Source: Acetatifactor muris (lineage in GTDB: Bacteria > Bacillota > Clostridia > Lachnospirales > Lachnospiraceae). From it: a stretch of 64,000 bases of DNA. This document shows positions 25,824 through 34,246 of this stretch, piece after piece. The stretch spans positions 1-64,000 of the forward strand of contig NZ_JANJZD010000009.1 in assembly GCF_024623325.1 (NCBI RefSeq). Direction: 5' to 3'. Numbering within the stretch: the stretch's first letter is position 1; each line of letters starts with the position of its first letter. The notes beneath the pieces were generated by a model. The model saw only the letters and a program-made list of their open reading frames with translations. It did not search any database and had not been told where the DNA came from. The translations under genes and the position numbers were made by a program.

Positions 25824-27308
25824 TTAAGCGAAAGGATTCTCCGTCGGATAGAGCACACCCTTCGGCTGATTGTAATTCAGATCTTCCACGGGTACGCCGA
25901 TATACTTGAATACTTCATACAGAGCCTTTCCGAAATGACCGAAGGCCACCGCACCGTGATGAGGGTAGTTCTTCTCAATCAGTACATGACGGTAGAAACG
26001 TCCCATCTCCGGAATGGCGAACACACCGATGCCGCCGAAGGATCTGGTGGCCACCGGAAGCACCTCGCCCTGTGCGATATAAGCGCGCAGCTTGTTGTCA
26101 GCTGTGGACTGCAGACGGTAGAAGGTGATGTCGCCGGGAATGATATCTCCCTCCAGAGTCCCCTGGGTCACTTCCTCGGGAAGCGTTCTGGCCATGATCA
26201 TCTGGTACTTCATGTTGCAGGAAGAAAGCTTCTTCGTATTGGTATTGCCGCAGTGGAAGCCCATGAATGTCTCGTTGTGGGTATAGTCATACTTTTTGTT
26301 GATGGACTCTTCGTACATGTCATCAGGCACGGTATTGTTGATATCCAGCAAAGTGACAATATCCTCGCTGACGCAGGTGCCGATGAACTCGCTCAGGCAG
26401 CCATAGATATCCACTTCACAGGATACGGGGATTCCCATGCCGGTGAGACGGCTGTTCACATAGCAGGGAACGAAACCGAACTGGGTCTGGAATGCAGGCC
26501 AGCATTTTCCGGCGATTGCCACATACTTGCGGTATCCCTTATGTGCCTCAACCCAGTCCAGAAGAGTCAGCTCATACTGTGCCAGCTTGGGCAGTACCTC
26601 AGGCTTCTTGTTGCCCACGCCCAGCTCTTCTTCCATCTCTTTTACCTTGGCAGGGATTCTCTCGTCTCCCTCATGCTTTTTAAATGCCTCGAACAGATCA
26701 AGCTCGGAGTTCTCCTCGATCTCCACGCCCAGATTGTACAGCTGCTTGATGGGCGCGTTGCAGGCAAGGAAGTTCAGCGGTCTGGGACCAAAGGAAATAA
26801 TTTTCAGGTCACTCAGTCCCACGATTGCTCTGGCAATGGGAACAAACTCATGAATCATGTCCGCACACTGCGCGGCGGTGCCCACGGGATTCTCAGGAAT
26901 ATAGGCTTTCACATTGCGCAGCTTCAGATTGTAGCTTGCATTCAGCATACCGCAGTAAGCGTCTCCGCGTCCGCCTACCAGATCATTCTGGGTCTCCTCG
27001 GCGGCAGCGATGAACATTGCCGGACCGTCAAAATGCTTCGCCAGAAGCGTCTCGGAAATCTCCGGGCCAAAGTTTCCAAGGTATACGCAAAGTGCGTTAC
27101 ATCCATTCGCTCTGATATCCTCCAGAGCCTGTACCATATGAATCTCGCTCTCTACGATACAGACGGGGCATTCATAGATGGCTTCCGTGCCGTATTTTGC
27201 CGTATAAGCCTCCACCAGAGCCTTCCTTCTGTTCACAGACAGACTCTCGGGGAAGCAGTCACGGCTTACCGCCACGATGCCGATTTTTACCTGTGGTAAA
27301 TTGTTCAT
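25824..27308 (-). CDS. L-fucose/L-arabinose isomerase-family protein
   Basis: A 494-residue cytoplasmic sugar isomerase. The family pattern is visible in VKIGIVAVSRDCFPESLS, NGCNALCVYLGNFGPE and VDIYGCLSEFIG (metal-ligand region). NETFMGFHCGNTNTKKL and YPHHGAVAFGHFG contribute metal-binding histidines. At 494 residues it is nearer to L-arabinose isomerases than to the roughly 590-residue FucI. Next to a GH51 arabinofuranosidase it may isomerise arabinose or another pectin sugar. No kinase or epimerase for ribulose accompanies it. AGGAGG precedes ATG 27308. Confidence 0.78.
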   Translation of the reverse strand: MNNLPQVKIGIVAVSRDCFPESLSVNRRKALVEAYTAKYGTEAIYECPVCIVESEIHMVQALEDIRANGCNALCVYLGNFGPEISETLLAKHFDGPAMFIAAAEETQNDLVGGRGDAYCGMLNASYNLKLRNVKAYIPENPVGTAAQCADMIHEFVPIARAIVGLSDLKIISFGPRPLNFLACNAPIKQLYNLGVEIEENSELDLFEAFKKHEGDERIPAKVKEMEEELGVGNKKPEVLPKLAQYELTLLDWVEAHKGYRKYVAIAGKCWPAFQTQFGFVPCYVNSRLTGMGIPVSCEVDIYGCLSEFIGTCVSEDIVTLLDINNTVPDDMYEESINKKYDYTHNETFMGFHCGNTNTKKLSSCNMKYQMIMARTLPEEVTQGTLEGDIIPGDITFYRLQSTADNKLRAYIAQGEVLPVATRSFGGIGVFAIPEMGRFYRHVLIEKNYPHHGAVAFGHFGKALYEVFKYIGVPVEDLNYNQPKGVLYPTENPFA

Positions 27309-27451
27309 GTCTTAACCCTCCTAAAATATGATATGTATATTTAGATTATAACTGTTTTGTACCTAAATTTCCATAGTTTTATGAAAATACTTCGGATAAA
27401 TTATATCACTTTGCCCAAAAGCCCGGTCACCGCCGTAAATCTGCCGGGACT

Positions 27452-28123
27452 TTATGCCAGAATCTCCGCGTAGATTCCGCCCAGTTCCCGCAGTCCCTCC
27501 GCCACCAGAGCGCCCATTCTCACCGCTCCCTCATAATGAAGATGTGTATTGTCCTTCATATCCTCCTGATAATTCTCATAGGTCCCGGCAGGGAAATACA
27601 TAAACCATTTCCTGCTCTCTTCCTCTCCGGTACGCTCATACAGCACCCTGCTCTTCTCCGTCAGATCCACCACGGGGACATTTTCCCGTCTGCCCAGCGC
27701 AATCACCGCGCCGGGATATTCGCCATGACTGTTCCGGATGGTGCCGTCCGCCTGAAACAGCCTCCGGGACAAAGGCGTAATCAGAACCGGATGTGCACCC
27801 CTCTCCCTGGCCGCGTTCACATATATCATCAGATATTCCTGAAATGTAGTATGTGCTTCCGTGCGTCTCTCTTCGTCCGGTTTCTCATCATTGTGTCCGA
27901 ACTGGATAAACAGGAAGTCTCCTCTCTCCATCACTTTCAGAGCCTCTGTCAACAGGCCTTCCTGATAAAAGCTTTTGGAGCTTCTCCCATTCCTCGCATA
28001 ATCCAGAACAAGATACTCCCTTTTACAGTACCGGTCAAATTCCTGTCCGATGCCCGTCTGAGGATAGGTGTCCGCCTGGTTGAAGGCAACCGTGGAATCG
28101 CCCGCCCATATAATTTTGTTCAT
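27452..28123 (-). CDS. SGNH rhamnogalacturonan acetylesterase
   Basis: Removes acetyl groups from rhamnogalacturonan I so that backbone enzymes can act. The four SGNH blocks are seen: IIWAGDSTVAFNQ (Ser), YARNGRSSKSF (Gly), LFIQFGHNDEKP (Asn) and MKDNTHLHYEGA (Asp/His). This matches RhgT/CE12-like esterases. ATG 28123 is chosen, giving 223 residues starting MNKIIWAGDST; a start at 28153 adds a basic stretch without homology. No signal peptide, so it acts inside the cell. It follows pectinesterase by 78 bp. Confidence 0.88.
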   Translation of the reverse strand: MNKIIWAGDSTVAFNQADTYPQTGIGQEFDRYCKREYLVLDYARNGRSSKSFYQEGLLTEALKVMERGDFLFIQFGHNDEKPDEERRTEAHTTFQEYLMIYVNAARERGAHPVLITPLSRRLFQADGTIRNSHGEYPGAVIALGRRENVPVVDLTEKSRVLYERTGEEESRKWFMYFPAGTYENYQEDMKDNTHLHYEGAVRMGALVAEGLRELGGIYAEILA

Positions 28124-28201
28124 CGCGCCTCTTCTCCTTTTCTTTCGCAGCATTTCTGCCTTTGGTCAGTCTGTGCTGTCCCCTCTGATATCACAGTACC
28201 C

Positions 28202-29152
28202 TCAGTCCCCCACGGGACTGCCGCCTGCAAATACCTTCTCCTTTGTGTATTCTTCCGCTTCCTCATCCGTCAGCACATGGGCCCAGGAGACTCTTTCTCC
28301 TTCCGCACCGGGGCCTTCGTTGTGGTATTCTGCATAAAAAGCCGTTTCATGCGCTCGTTCTTTATCCCAGTCATGCCATCCCTCCCAACGGATATGGGAA
28401 CCCAGATAGGAATTCAGGATCACCACTTTTGCAAAATCCCGCCAGGGCCTCCCCAGATAAATGCTGTTCTCCGGAGCTCCTCCCACAAAGCGGCAATGGG
28501 AAAATATATAACCGTATTTCTGCCCCTCCGGCGAGGACCCGGCAGTCACATAGCCTTCCTTCCGCGGAAGAGACTCCAGGGTACAGTTTTCAAAATAAGC
28601 CGTTGCACTGCCGAATATAAAATCCACCGTTCCGCAGATGTAACAGTTCTCATAATACTGCCGGCCATTTACCCGGGGTGCGAATTCTTTCGGCCCCCGG
28701 AAACCGCCGGGCATCACTTCCTTCGGCGGAAGCGGTCCTGTGAACAGTGTATCCTGTGCTCCCAGCAGTCTGCAGTTTTGCACCACAATTCCCTCTCCTT
28801 CCGCGTACAGAGCAATGGCCTGTCCCACAATGTTCTGAGGCGCCGCACTGTTTTCAATGGTAAGATTCACCAGCCGCACCCGGGGCGCGTCCACCAGCAT
28901 GGTATAGCTGCGGAAAGTTCCCCTCTTCTCCCCGTCCGGCATAAGCGCATTGGCATAATCGTCATAGGTGATAATGGTATCCTCCGCACTCTCTCCCTCC
29001 AGAATCAGACCTTCCTGCCTGATTTCCAGCTTTTCATAATACACACCCGGAAAAATGTGTATAATCCGTTCTTCCTCTCCGCAATCCTGCGCATATTGCA
29101 GCGCCTCTCCGATTTTGTCGAACTGTCCGCCTTTTCCTACTGTCAGTCTCAT
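28202..29152 (-). CDS. Pectinesterase (CE8)
   Basis: De-esterifies methylated galacturonan. CE8 signatures are present: GQAIALYAEGEGIVVQNCRL, LGAQDTLF with the catalytic Asp region, GTVDFIFGSATAYFENC with the second Asp, and LGRPWRDFAKVV. At 316 residues without a signal peptide it would work on imported oligogalacturonides. GGAG precedes ATG 29152. It is the first gene of the pectin module on this strand. Confidence 0.94.
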   Translation of the reverse strand: MRLTVGKGGQFDKIGEALQYAQDCGEEERIIHIFPGVYYEKLEIRQEGLILEGESAEDTIITYDDYANALMPDGEKRGTFRSYTMLVDAPRVRLVNLTIENSAAPQNIVGQAIALYAEGEGIVVQNCRLLGAQDTLFTGPLPPKEVMPGGFRGPKEFAPRVNGRQYYENCYICGTVDFIFGSATAYFENCTLESLPRKEGYVTAGSSPEGQKYGYIFSHCRFVGGAPENSIYLGRPWRDFAKVVILNSYLGSHIRWEGWHDWDKERAHETAFYAEYHNEGPGAEGERVSWAHVLTDEEAEEYTKEKVFAGGSPVGD

Positions 29153-29220
29153 ATTCTGTCCCTTCTCCTGTTATCATTTTCTTTTCACAGCGGCTGCCGC
29201 CGCTTTTCGTCTGTCTGCGT

Positions 29221-30087
29221 CTAAACTCCCGTGCAGCCGGCCGCACCGCCGCACTGCAGCTGCTTCCCGCATTGTCCTCTCTGTCTCGTGACTTCATACA
29301 TCATAATGGACGCCGCACAGCTGACATTGAAGGAAGATGCATAGGATGTCTCCGACATGGGAATGGTGCAGAGCACATCACAATATTCCTTAAAAGCCCG
29401 GTTCAGGCCCATGGTCTCATTTCCTGCCATGAGCAGAAGCGGCGCTGTCAGATCCACCTCCCAGATCGGCTTTTCGTTATGGGCTGTGGTTCCCAGCACA
29501 GTAAAATCCGGGAATCTGCGCTTCAGCTTTTCCAGATATCCGAAGAGCTCCCTGTTATCCTCCATCCGAATCACCGGCATATTAAAGAACGAACCCATCG
29601 CCGCCACAACCACCTCCGGGTCATACAAATCCACCGCATGTCCCGTGAGAATCAGCATATCCGCTCCAAGAGCATCACAGGAGCGTATCATCGTACCCAG
29701 ATTCCCCTTGTTAGACGGTCTGTCAAACAACACGACAAACGGCCTTTCGGAAAGTTTCACACTCTCCAGTGAATCCTCCCTCATTCCGATTACCGCCATC
29801 AGCTCCGAGGTATCCTCCTTGCCGCTCAGCTCCCGCATCAGCTCCCCTGTCAGACAGTAGTTCATCTCTGTGTGGGTGCTCCTTATCATATCCTTCGCCC
29901 AGTCGGAAAGATTTGCCCTGTCATATAAAAAAGAATGGATTTCCCAATTATTTTTTACCGCCTCATTCAGGCTTCTCACGCCCTCCACCAGGAACTCATG
30001 ATAGCGATAACGTTTATTACGATTTGTCTTCAGCACCTCGAACTTCTGGAACGTACTGTTTCTGCTGTATATTTTCGTCTCCTGCAT
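29221..30087 (-). CDS. TrmH-family RNA 2'-O-methyltransferase
   Basis: SPOUT-fold methyltransferase acting on ribose in rRNA or tRNA. Motif 1 is DRPSNKGNLGTMIRSCDALG near residue 124 and motif 2 is LLMAGNETMGLNRAF near 215. Motif 3 is ASSFNVSCAASIMMYE near 253; the usual form is SLNVS. An N-terminal substrate-binding region (RNKRYRYHEFLVEGVRSLNE) is present. The last 15 residues are Cys/Gly-rich and atypical. GGAGG precedes ATG 30087. The specific nucleotide target is unknown. Confidence 0.88.
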   Translation of the reverse strand: MQETKIYSRNSTFQKFEVLKTNRNKRYRYHEFLVEGVRSLNEAVKNNWEIHSFLYDRANLSDWAKDMIRSTHTEMNYCLTGELMRELSGKEDTSELMAVIGMREDSLESVKLSERPFVVLFDRPSNKGNLGTMIRSCDALGADMLILTGHAVDLYDPEVVVAAMGSFFNMPVIRMEDNRELFGYLEKLKRRFPDFTVLGTTAHNEKPIWEVDLTAPLLLMAGNETMGLNRAFKEYCDVLCTIPMSETSYASSFNVSCAASIMMYEVTRQRGQCGKQLQCGGAAGCTGV

Positions 30088-30297
30088 CCCCGCCTCCGAT
30101 CAGTTTCCACAACTGTTATCTCTATTTCAGCTTTTTGGACAGATAGATTACATGCTGTTTTTACAATACATCATAAAGCAGAAATTGTAAACACCTGTCT
30201 GAACTGTAGGTTACGGATTTTTCATCATACCGGCAGAAATGATGCAAAATATATGCCTGTAAATGTTATACTGAAAAGGAAAAGCGAGGTACCGACG

Positions 30298-32153
30298 ATG
30301 AAAAAGAAAAAATGGATTTTTTGATTCCGGCAGTCTGTATTTTATTGCCGTTTGCGCTCACAGCCTGTAACCATCCGGGAGACAGTGCCTTTACAGGCAG
30401 CCCGGAGGACACAGAACCACAGTCTGAGACAGTCGACACTGCAGAAAATGAAGAAAAAGACAGTGAAGCAGAATATTCCGCGTTTGGCAGCGTCCCGTGG
30501 TTCAGGGATGATACCGGCAGCAGGACCCAGATGGCAGATGGCTGGATTTACGGCTACTGGGGCAGGCGGCTGTGCAGAATCAATATCGACACTCTGGAGG
30601 CAGAAACCCTTTATGAAGCGGCGTCTTCTCAGGATGGCTGTTTCTGTATCCAGGACGGGTATATTTATTTTCTCGAAAAAAGAAACATTGACTATCTGGA
30701 TGGCGCCAAAGCGAATCTTAGGCGCATAAAATGCGATGGCTCCGATATGGTTCTGCTGGCGGAGAACATTCCCGTACAGGAATATCAGTTCTACAGAATG
30801 AATTTCCACGAAGATATTTTGTATCTCACCAGCGCCTACAGCGGCCCGGAAGATGATCTCTATTTCCGGATCTCAATGGACGGAACAGCCAGTCCGGTCG
30901 ATGTCAGCGACACACTCTACGGCCTGCTTCCGGAAGGATATACAGATGCCTGTAAAACTTATAAATATAACAGCCTGCCTGATATCGCGTCCTGTATGAC
31001 GCATTTTGGATATGCCTTTGTCACCGACAGCGCAGGCAGACTCTATCGCATCCTCCCCGAATCCGGAGAAAAGGAAGAATTTCCGCTGACCAGTCCGGAG
31101 TCCTCCGGGTATTTCTTTCTGACCAACGAAGCGCTGGTCTATAAACAGGACAGGGACATATGGTACGCCGCCAGTCTGGACCATCCTGAAACTGTGACCG
31201 AAATCGGAGAGCTTGCGTGCTACGGCATAAATTTCTGGGATGAAAAGGGAATGTACTATGCAAATCAGAGATACGATGAAGACGCCTTTCATCTGGAACG
31301 CCTGAACTGGGATGGAACAGGCGACCGGCTGCATTATGGAATCAGCCGGCCCACCACTTCCCTGTCCGCTGACGGTCTGGACTTTTTCTACTCAGACGGC
31401 ACCTGGCTGTATTACAACAGGCTGCATCAGGGGGACAGTGCTGTCTATCGCGTCCAAATAGAAAATGATTCTGACTGTCTGCCGGAACTGGTTTATGTCT
31501 ATTATGACAACCCTCTCAGGGATATCAGTGTCAGCGAAACCTTTGACACCACTTTTACTGTCAATGAAAGCGGCGCAAAGGGCAGCTTTTCCATGACAAA
31601 GGTATCCCTGACGGAACAGACGCCTGCCGCCGCCGGCATCAATCAGTTTCTGGAGACACTGTATGAGGAACAAAGCCACTATATAGAAGAACTGGCAGAA
31701 TCCGTGCGGGAAACGGTCTCCTGGGAATGGCCGGAAGACGACTGGGCCAGCGGTACCATCGTGGAGCACAGCACCCATTTCTCCATCAGCTATCTGGACG
31801 ACAATTATATCGTCCTCAGCAGAAACTGGTATGGATACTGGCAGGGCGCTGCTCACGGACTGCACGGAACCATAGAATATGTGTTCAGCCGTTCCACAGG
31901 CAAACAGCTGCAAATCACAGATGTGGTAAAAAATTCAGAGGCGGAAATCAAAGCCATCATCGGCCCCTATGTGGAGGCACAGGCAGAATGGGGCACTGAC
32001 GGTGAGGACTGGGAAGCTGTTCTTCTGGAAGACGGACGATTCTTCCTGACCCCGGAAGGTATCGGAATGCATTTCGACGTATATGAAATGACAAGCTATG
32101 CTTCCGGAGGTCTGGATGTGATTGTTCCTTATGAAGAATTTGAAATGAGATAA
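30298..32153 (+). CDS. DUF3298 lipoprotein with out-of-frame signal start
   Basis: Large extracellular lipoprotein. Residues about 60-370 are repeated beta strands of a DUF5050-like propeller (DGWIYGYWGRRLCRINIDT; DGYIYFLEK). The C terminus matches DUF3298/RsiV-PdaC (AAHGLHGTIEYVFSRSTGKQ; FFLTPEGIGMHFDVYEMTSY). The longest clean frame starts at ATG 30312 (MDFLIPAVCILLPFALTAC) and lacks positive charges and a ribosome site. ATG 30298 has a spaced AGCGAGG and encodes MKKKKWIF before a stop. One additional T in the T6 run 30317-30322 would join them into a perfect lipoprotein signal with lipobox LTAC. So the gene is phase-variable, newly frameshifted, or misread at the run. Confidence 0.75.
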
Positions 32154-32155
32154 AT

Positions 32156-33160
32156 TTAATCTGTGGGCATATAGGTATCCAGGTACTCGGTGATTTTTTC
32201 CATGTACTTTTCATACTGGGCATTGTCGTTCTGCAGGCCATGGCCGGAATGTTCGAAGACAATGTATTCATGAGGAATAACATACTGCGTCAGCATACTG
32301 TCCAGCCGTCTGGAAGCGCCGAATGCCTGTGCCCTGTCCCATGCGCCATAGGCGCATACGGTGGGGACGGAATTCTCGTCGATCCACATAGCCGCGGAGA
32401 TATCCTTTACCTGTTCCAGATAAGCCCCTGTGGCAAACATATCCGCTGTGATTTCTTTCCCTGCCATAACGGAAAACAGTCCTGCCAATCCACTGTAATC
32501 AGCATTCGGGTCTACAGGATTCGGATGGCCGGGGTCCGCTCCCATGTTAATCCAGTCCTCCAGATAGAAGCAGGACGGTCCCACAGCGCCGAAGGTCATT
32601 TTCACAGGGACCGGGGAGGTATCAGCGTCACGGTATGCGTACAGCATGGCAAGGGCATGACCTGCAGAACCGCCTGCCACCGCCATTTTGTCAATGTGAT
32701 ATCCTTTCTTTTCCGCTTCTGCAATCACAAAAGGGATGCTCTCCCGGATTTCCACAGACTGGGTATATACATTGGCGTCGGGATTCTTCTCGCCAAAAAG
32801 CGTATAGTTGATGCTCGCCGCCACATAGCCCCTGGCGCAGAGCCATTGAAGCATTTCCGCATCGCCGCTCTTATCGCCGCCGGTGAAGCCGCCGGGATGC
32901 AGGTAGACGACCAGACCATAGTTCTCCCTGCCGCTGTCGGCGGGGACATAAAGGTCGAACTTGTTAGCTTCCCCATCGCCATAGGAAAGATCTGTATAGA
33001 CCGTTCCCATGGAGCTGTCCCAGCGGACCGTATATTTTCCTCCAAAAGGATCTGCCGTCATCTTCACCACGGCGGAAATGACAAAAGCAGCCATAAAAGC
33101 ACCTGCATAGATAAATCCCCACATCATACGTCCTCTCCTTTTCATTTTCTCCCCGCTCAT
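32156..33160 (-). CDS. Membrane-anchored alpha/beta hydrolase
   Basis: Esterase/lipase-like serine hydrolase with an N-terminal membrane anchor (WGFIYAGAFMAAFVISAVV, residues about 14-32). The oxyanion motif is LVVYLHPGGFTGGD near residue 83, the nucleophile Ser is in VAGGSAGHALAM near 167, and the catalytic His is in FEHSGHGLQ near 303. It resembles BD-FAE/carboxylesterase-type enzymes that act on small esters. Its ATG overlaps the stop of the small upstream membrane gene by 4 bases, so the two are translated together. A TetR gene is divergent. Confidence 0.85.
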   Translation of the reverse strand: MSGEKMKRRGRMMWGFIYAGAFMAAFVISAVVKMTADPFGGKYTVRWDSSMGTVYTDLSYGDGEANKFDLYVPADSGRENYGLVVYLHPGGFTGGDKSGDAEMLQWLCARGYVAASINYTLFGEKNPDANVYTQSVEIRESIPFVIAEAEKKGYHIDKMAVAGGSAGHALAMLYAYRDADTSPVPVKMTFGAVGPSCFYLEDWINMGADPGHPNPVDPNADYSGLAGLFSVMAGKEITADMFATGAYLEQVKDISAAMWIDENSVPTVCAYGAWDRAQAFGASRRLDSMLTQYVIPHEYIVFEHSGHGLQNDNAQYEKYMEKITEYLDTYMPTD

Positions 33161-33291
33161 AGAAAATTCCCTCCGAACAATGTGCCGCCCAGAAGCAGGT
33201 TCATCACTGCTCTCACAGCCAGACGCCCCAGGACAACGGCGATTAAGACCACCACACTCAAAATGAGAATACGCTTTTGCATCAGTGACAT
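33157..33291 (-). CDS. 44-residue membrane protein
   Basis: Starts at ATG 33291 (MSLMQKRILILSVVVLIAVV), eight bases after GGGAGGG. It has one transmembrane helix followed by RAVMNLLLGGTLFGGNFL. The open frame upstream to 33456 crosses the promoter region and is not credible. It overlaps the hydrolase gene by ATGA. A partner or anchor for the hydrolase is possible. No family recognised. Confidence 0.65.
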   Translation of the reverse strand: MSLMQKRILILSVVVLIAVVLGRLAVRAVMNLLLGGTLFGGNFL

Positions 33292-33306
33292 TTTCAATAC
33301 CCTCCC

Positions 33307-33338
33307 TTGACAGAATAACTCATATGTGCTACCATATG
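33307..33338 (+). promoter_or_regulatory. TetR promoter with CATATG inverted sites
   Basis: TTGACA (33307-33312) and TACCAT (33330-33335) are 17 bp apart on the plus strand. CATATG (33321-33326) and CATATG (33333-33338) are two 6-bp palindromes separated by 6 bp around the -10. The divergent small gene starts at 33291, so a repressor here could control both directions. Confidence 0.5.
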
Positions 33339-33403
33339 TTTCAAATGCAACATCGATACAAGTGTAACAGCAATAATCATACCTGTCAATGAGGGAAGAC
33401 AAA

Positions 33404-33940
33404 ATGGAACAAAAGGCAAAAAGTGTTTCACCGTTCAGCAATGAGAGCCGCAACAACTATGTGCTGGAGCATCTCACAGATTCTCTTCTGACGTTGTTGG
33501 CCCAAAAGCCCATTGCCGAGATTTCCATCAGCGAACTGTGTGATCTGGCCGGTGTGGGCCGGACCTCCTTTTATCGCAATTTTGAGACGAAAGAGGATAT
33601 TCTGAAAGCGCATATCAGACATTTATTTCAGGGATGGTTGAAGGAATGGAAAAGTAAACCGGATCTTCCTATGGATAAACTGGTTTATCAGGTATTCTCC
33701 CATTTTGAAGAGAACCGTGCTTTCTACAGTCTGGTGAACAGACGAGGATTGATTTATCTCCTCAAAGATATTCTTCTGGATTTGTGCGGCTTTGACCCGG
33801 AACAGGACGTAGTCTCTGCCTATTCCTCCGCTTATGCCGCATTCTTCCTGTATGGTTGGGTTGAGGTCTGGTTCCGGCGCGGAATGCGGGAGACAGCCCA
33901 TGAACTGGCCGGATATCTGAAGGCGGGCCAGACTGTGTAA
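33404..33940 (+). CDS. TetR/AcrR-family regulator
   Basis: A 178-residue regulator. The N-terminal helix-turn-helix is ISISELCDLAGVGRTSFYRNF near residues 40-60. A ligand-binding helical domain follows (FSHFEENRAFYSLVNRRGLI; YAAFFLYGWVEVWFRRGMRE). The C-terminal half resembles the TetR_C group found with MFS or lipid genes. ATG 33404 has GAGGGAAG 5 bases upstream; ATG 33389 has none. It is divergent from the hydrolase pair and probably represses it; ligand unknown. Confidence 0.88.
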   Translation: MEQKAKSVSPFSNESRNNYVLEHLTDSLLTLLAQKPIAEISISELCDLAGVGRTSFYRNFETKEDILKAHIRHLFQGWLKEWKSKPDLPMDKLVYQVFSHFEENRAFYSLVNRRGLIYLLKDILLDLCGFDPEQDVVSAYSSAYAAFFLYGWVEVWFRRGMRETAHELAGYLKAGQTV

Positions 33941-33958
33941 CGCAAAGGAATATGGTCA

Positions 33959-34246
33959 CATTATACCATGTGCGCAGAAAATCAAGCGGCTCCGAAGGAG
34001 ACATTTGATTTTCAAGCCATGGCTTTCGGGTATAATGCATCGCGCAGCGATGGCAAGACAGCGAAGGCTGGCTTGAATTCTGCGATAGCAGAATCATTAT
34101 ACCATGTGCGCAGAAAAGGAAACACCCCGAAGGGCATTTCCTTTTCAAGCCATGGATTGCCTGGTATAATGCATCACGCAGTGATGTCAAGCCAGCGCAG
34201 GCTGGCTTATATTCTGCGAATGCAGAATCATTATGCCATGTGCGCC
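33959..34246. repeat. Tandem 135-bp hairpin-rich repeat
   Basis: Copies begin at 33959 and 34095, and a third partial copy at 34229 holds the last codons of the DUF4091 gene. Each full copy contains several hairpins: an outer stem near its start, a CATCGC-GCA-GCGATG stem (34041-34056 in copy 1), a CAAG..CTTG stem, and ATTCTGC/GCAGAAT. Between copies the outer stem changes from AAATCAA/TTGATTT to AAAGGAAA/TTTCCTTT. The third stem changes from CGC/GCG to CAC/GTG. Pairing is kept in both cases, which points to selection on structure. 33941-34230 holds no gene. Confidence 0.8.

Noticed and set aside
33292..33456. Upstream extension of the 44-residue membrane protein
   Set aside because: It would cross the divergent promoter and TetR start region and has no homology-like features.
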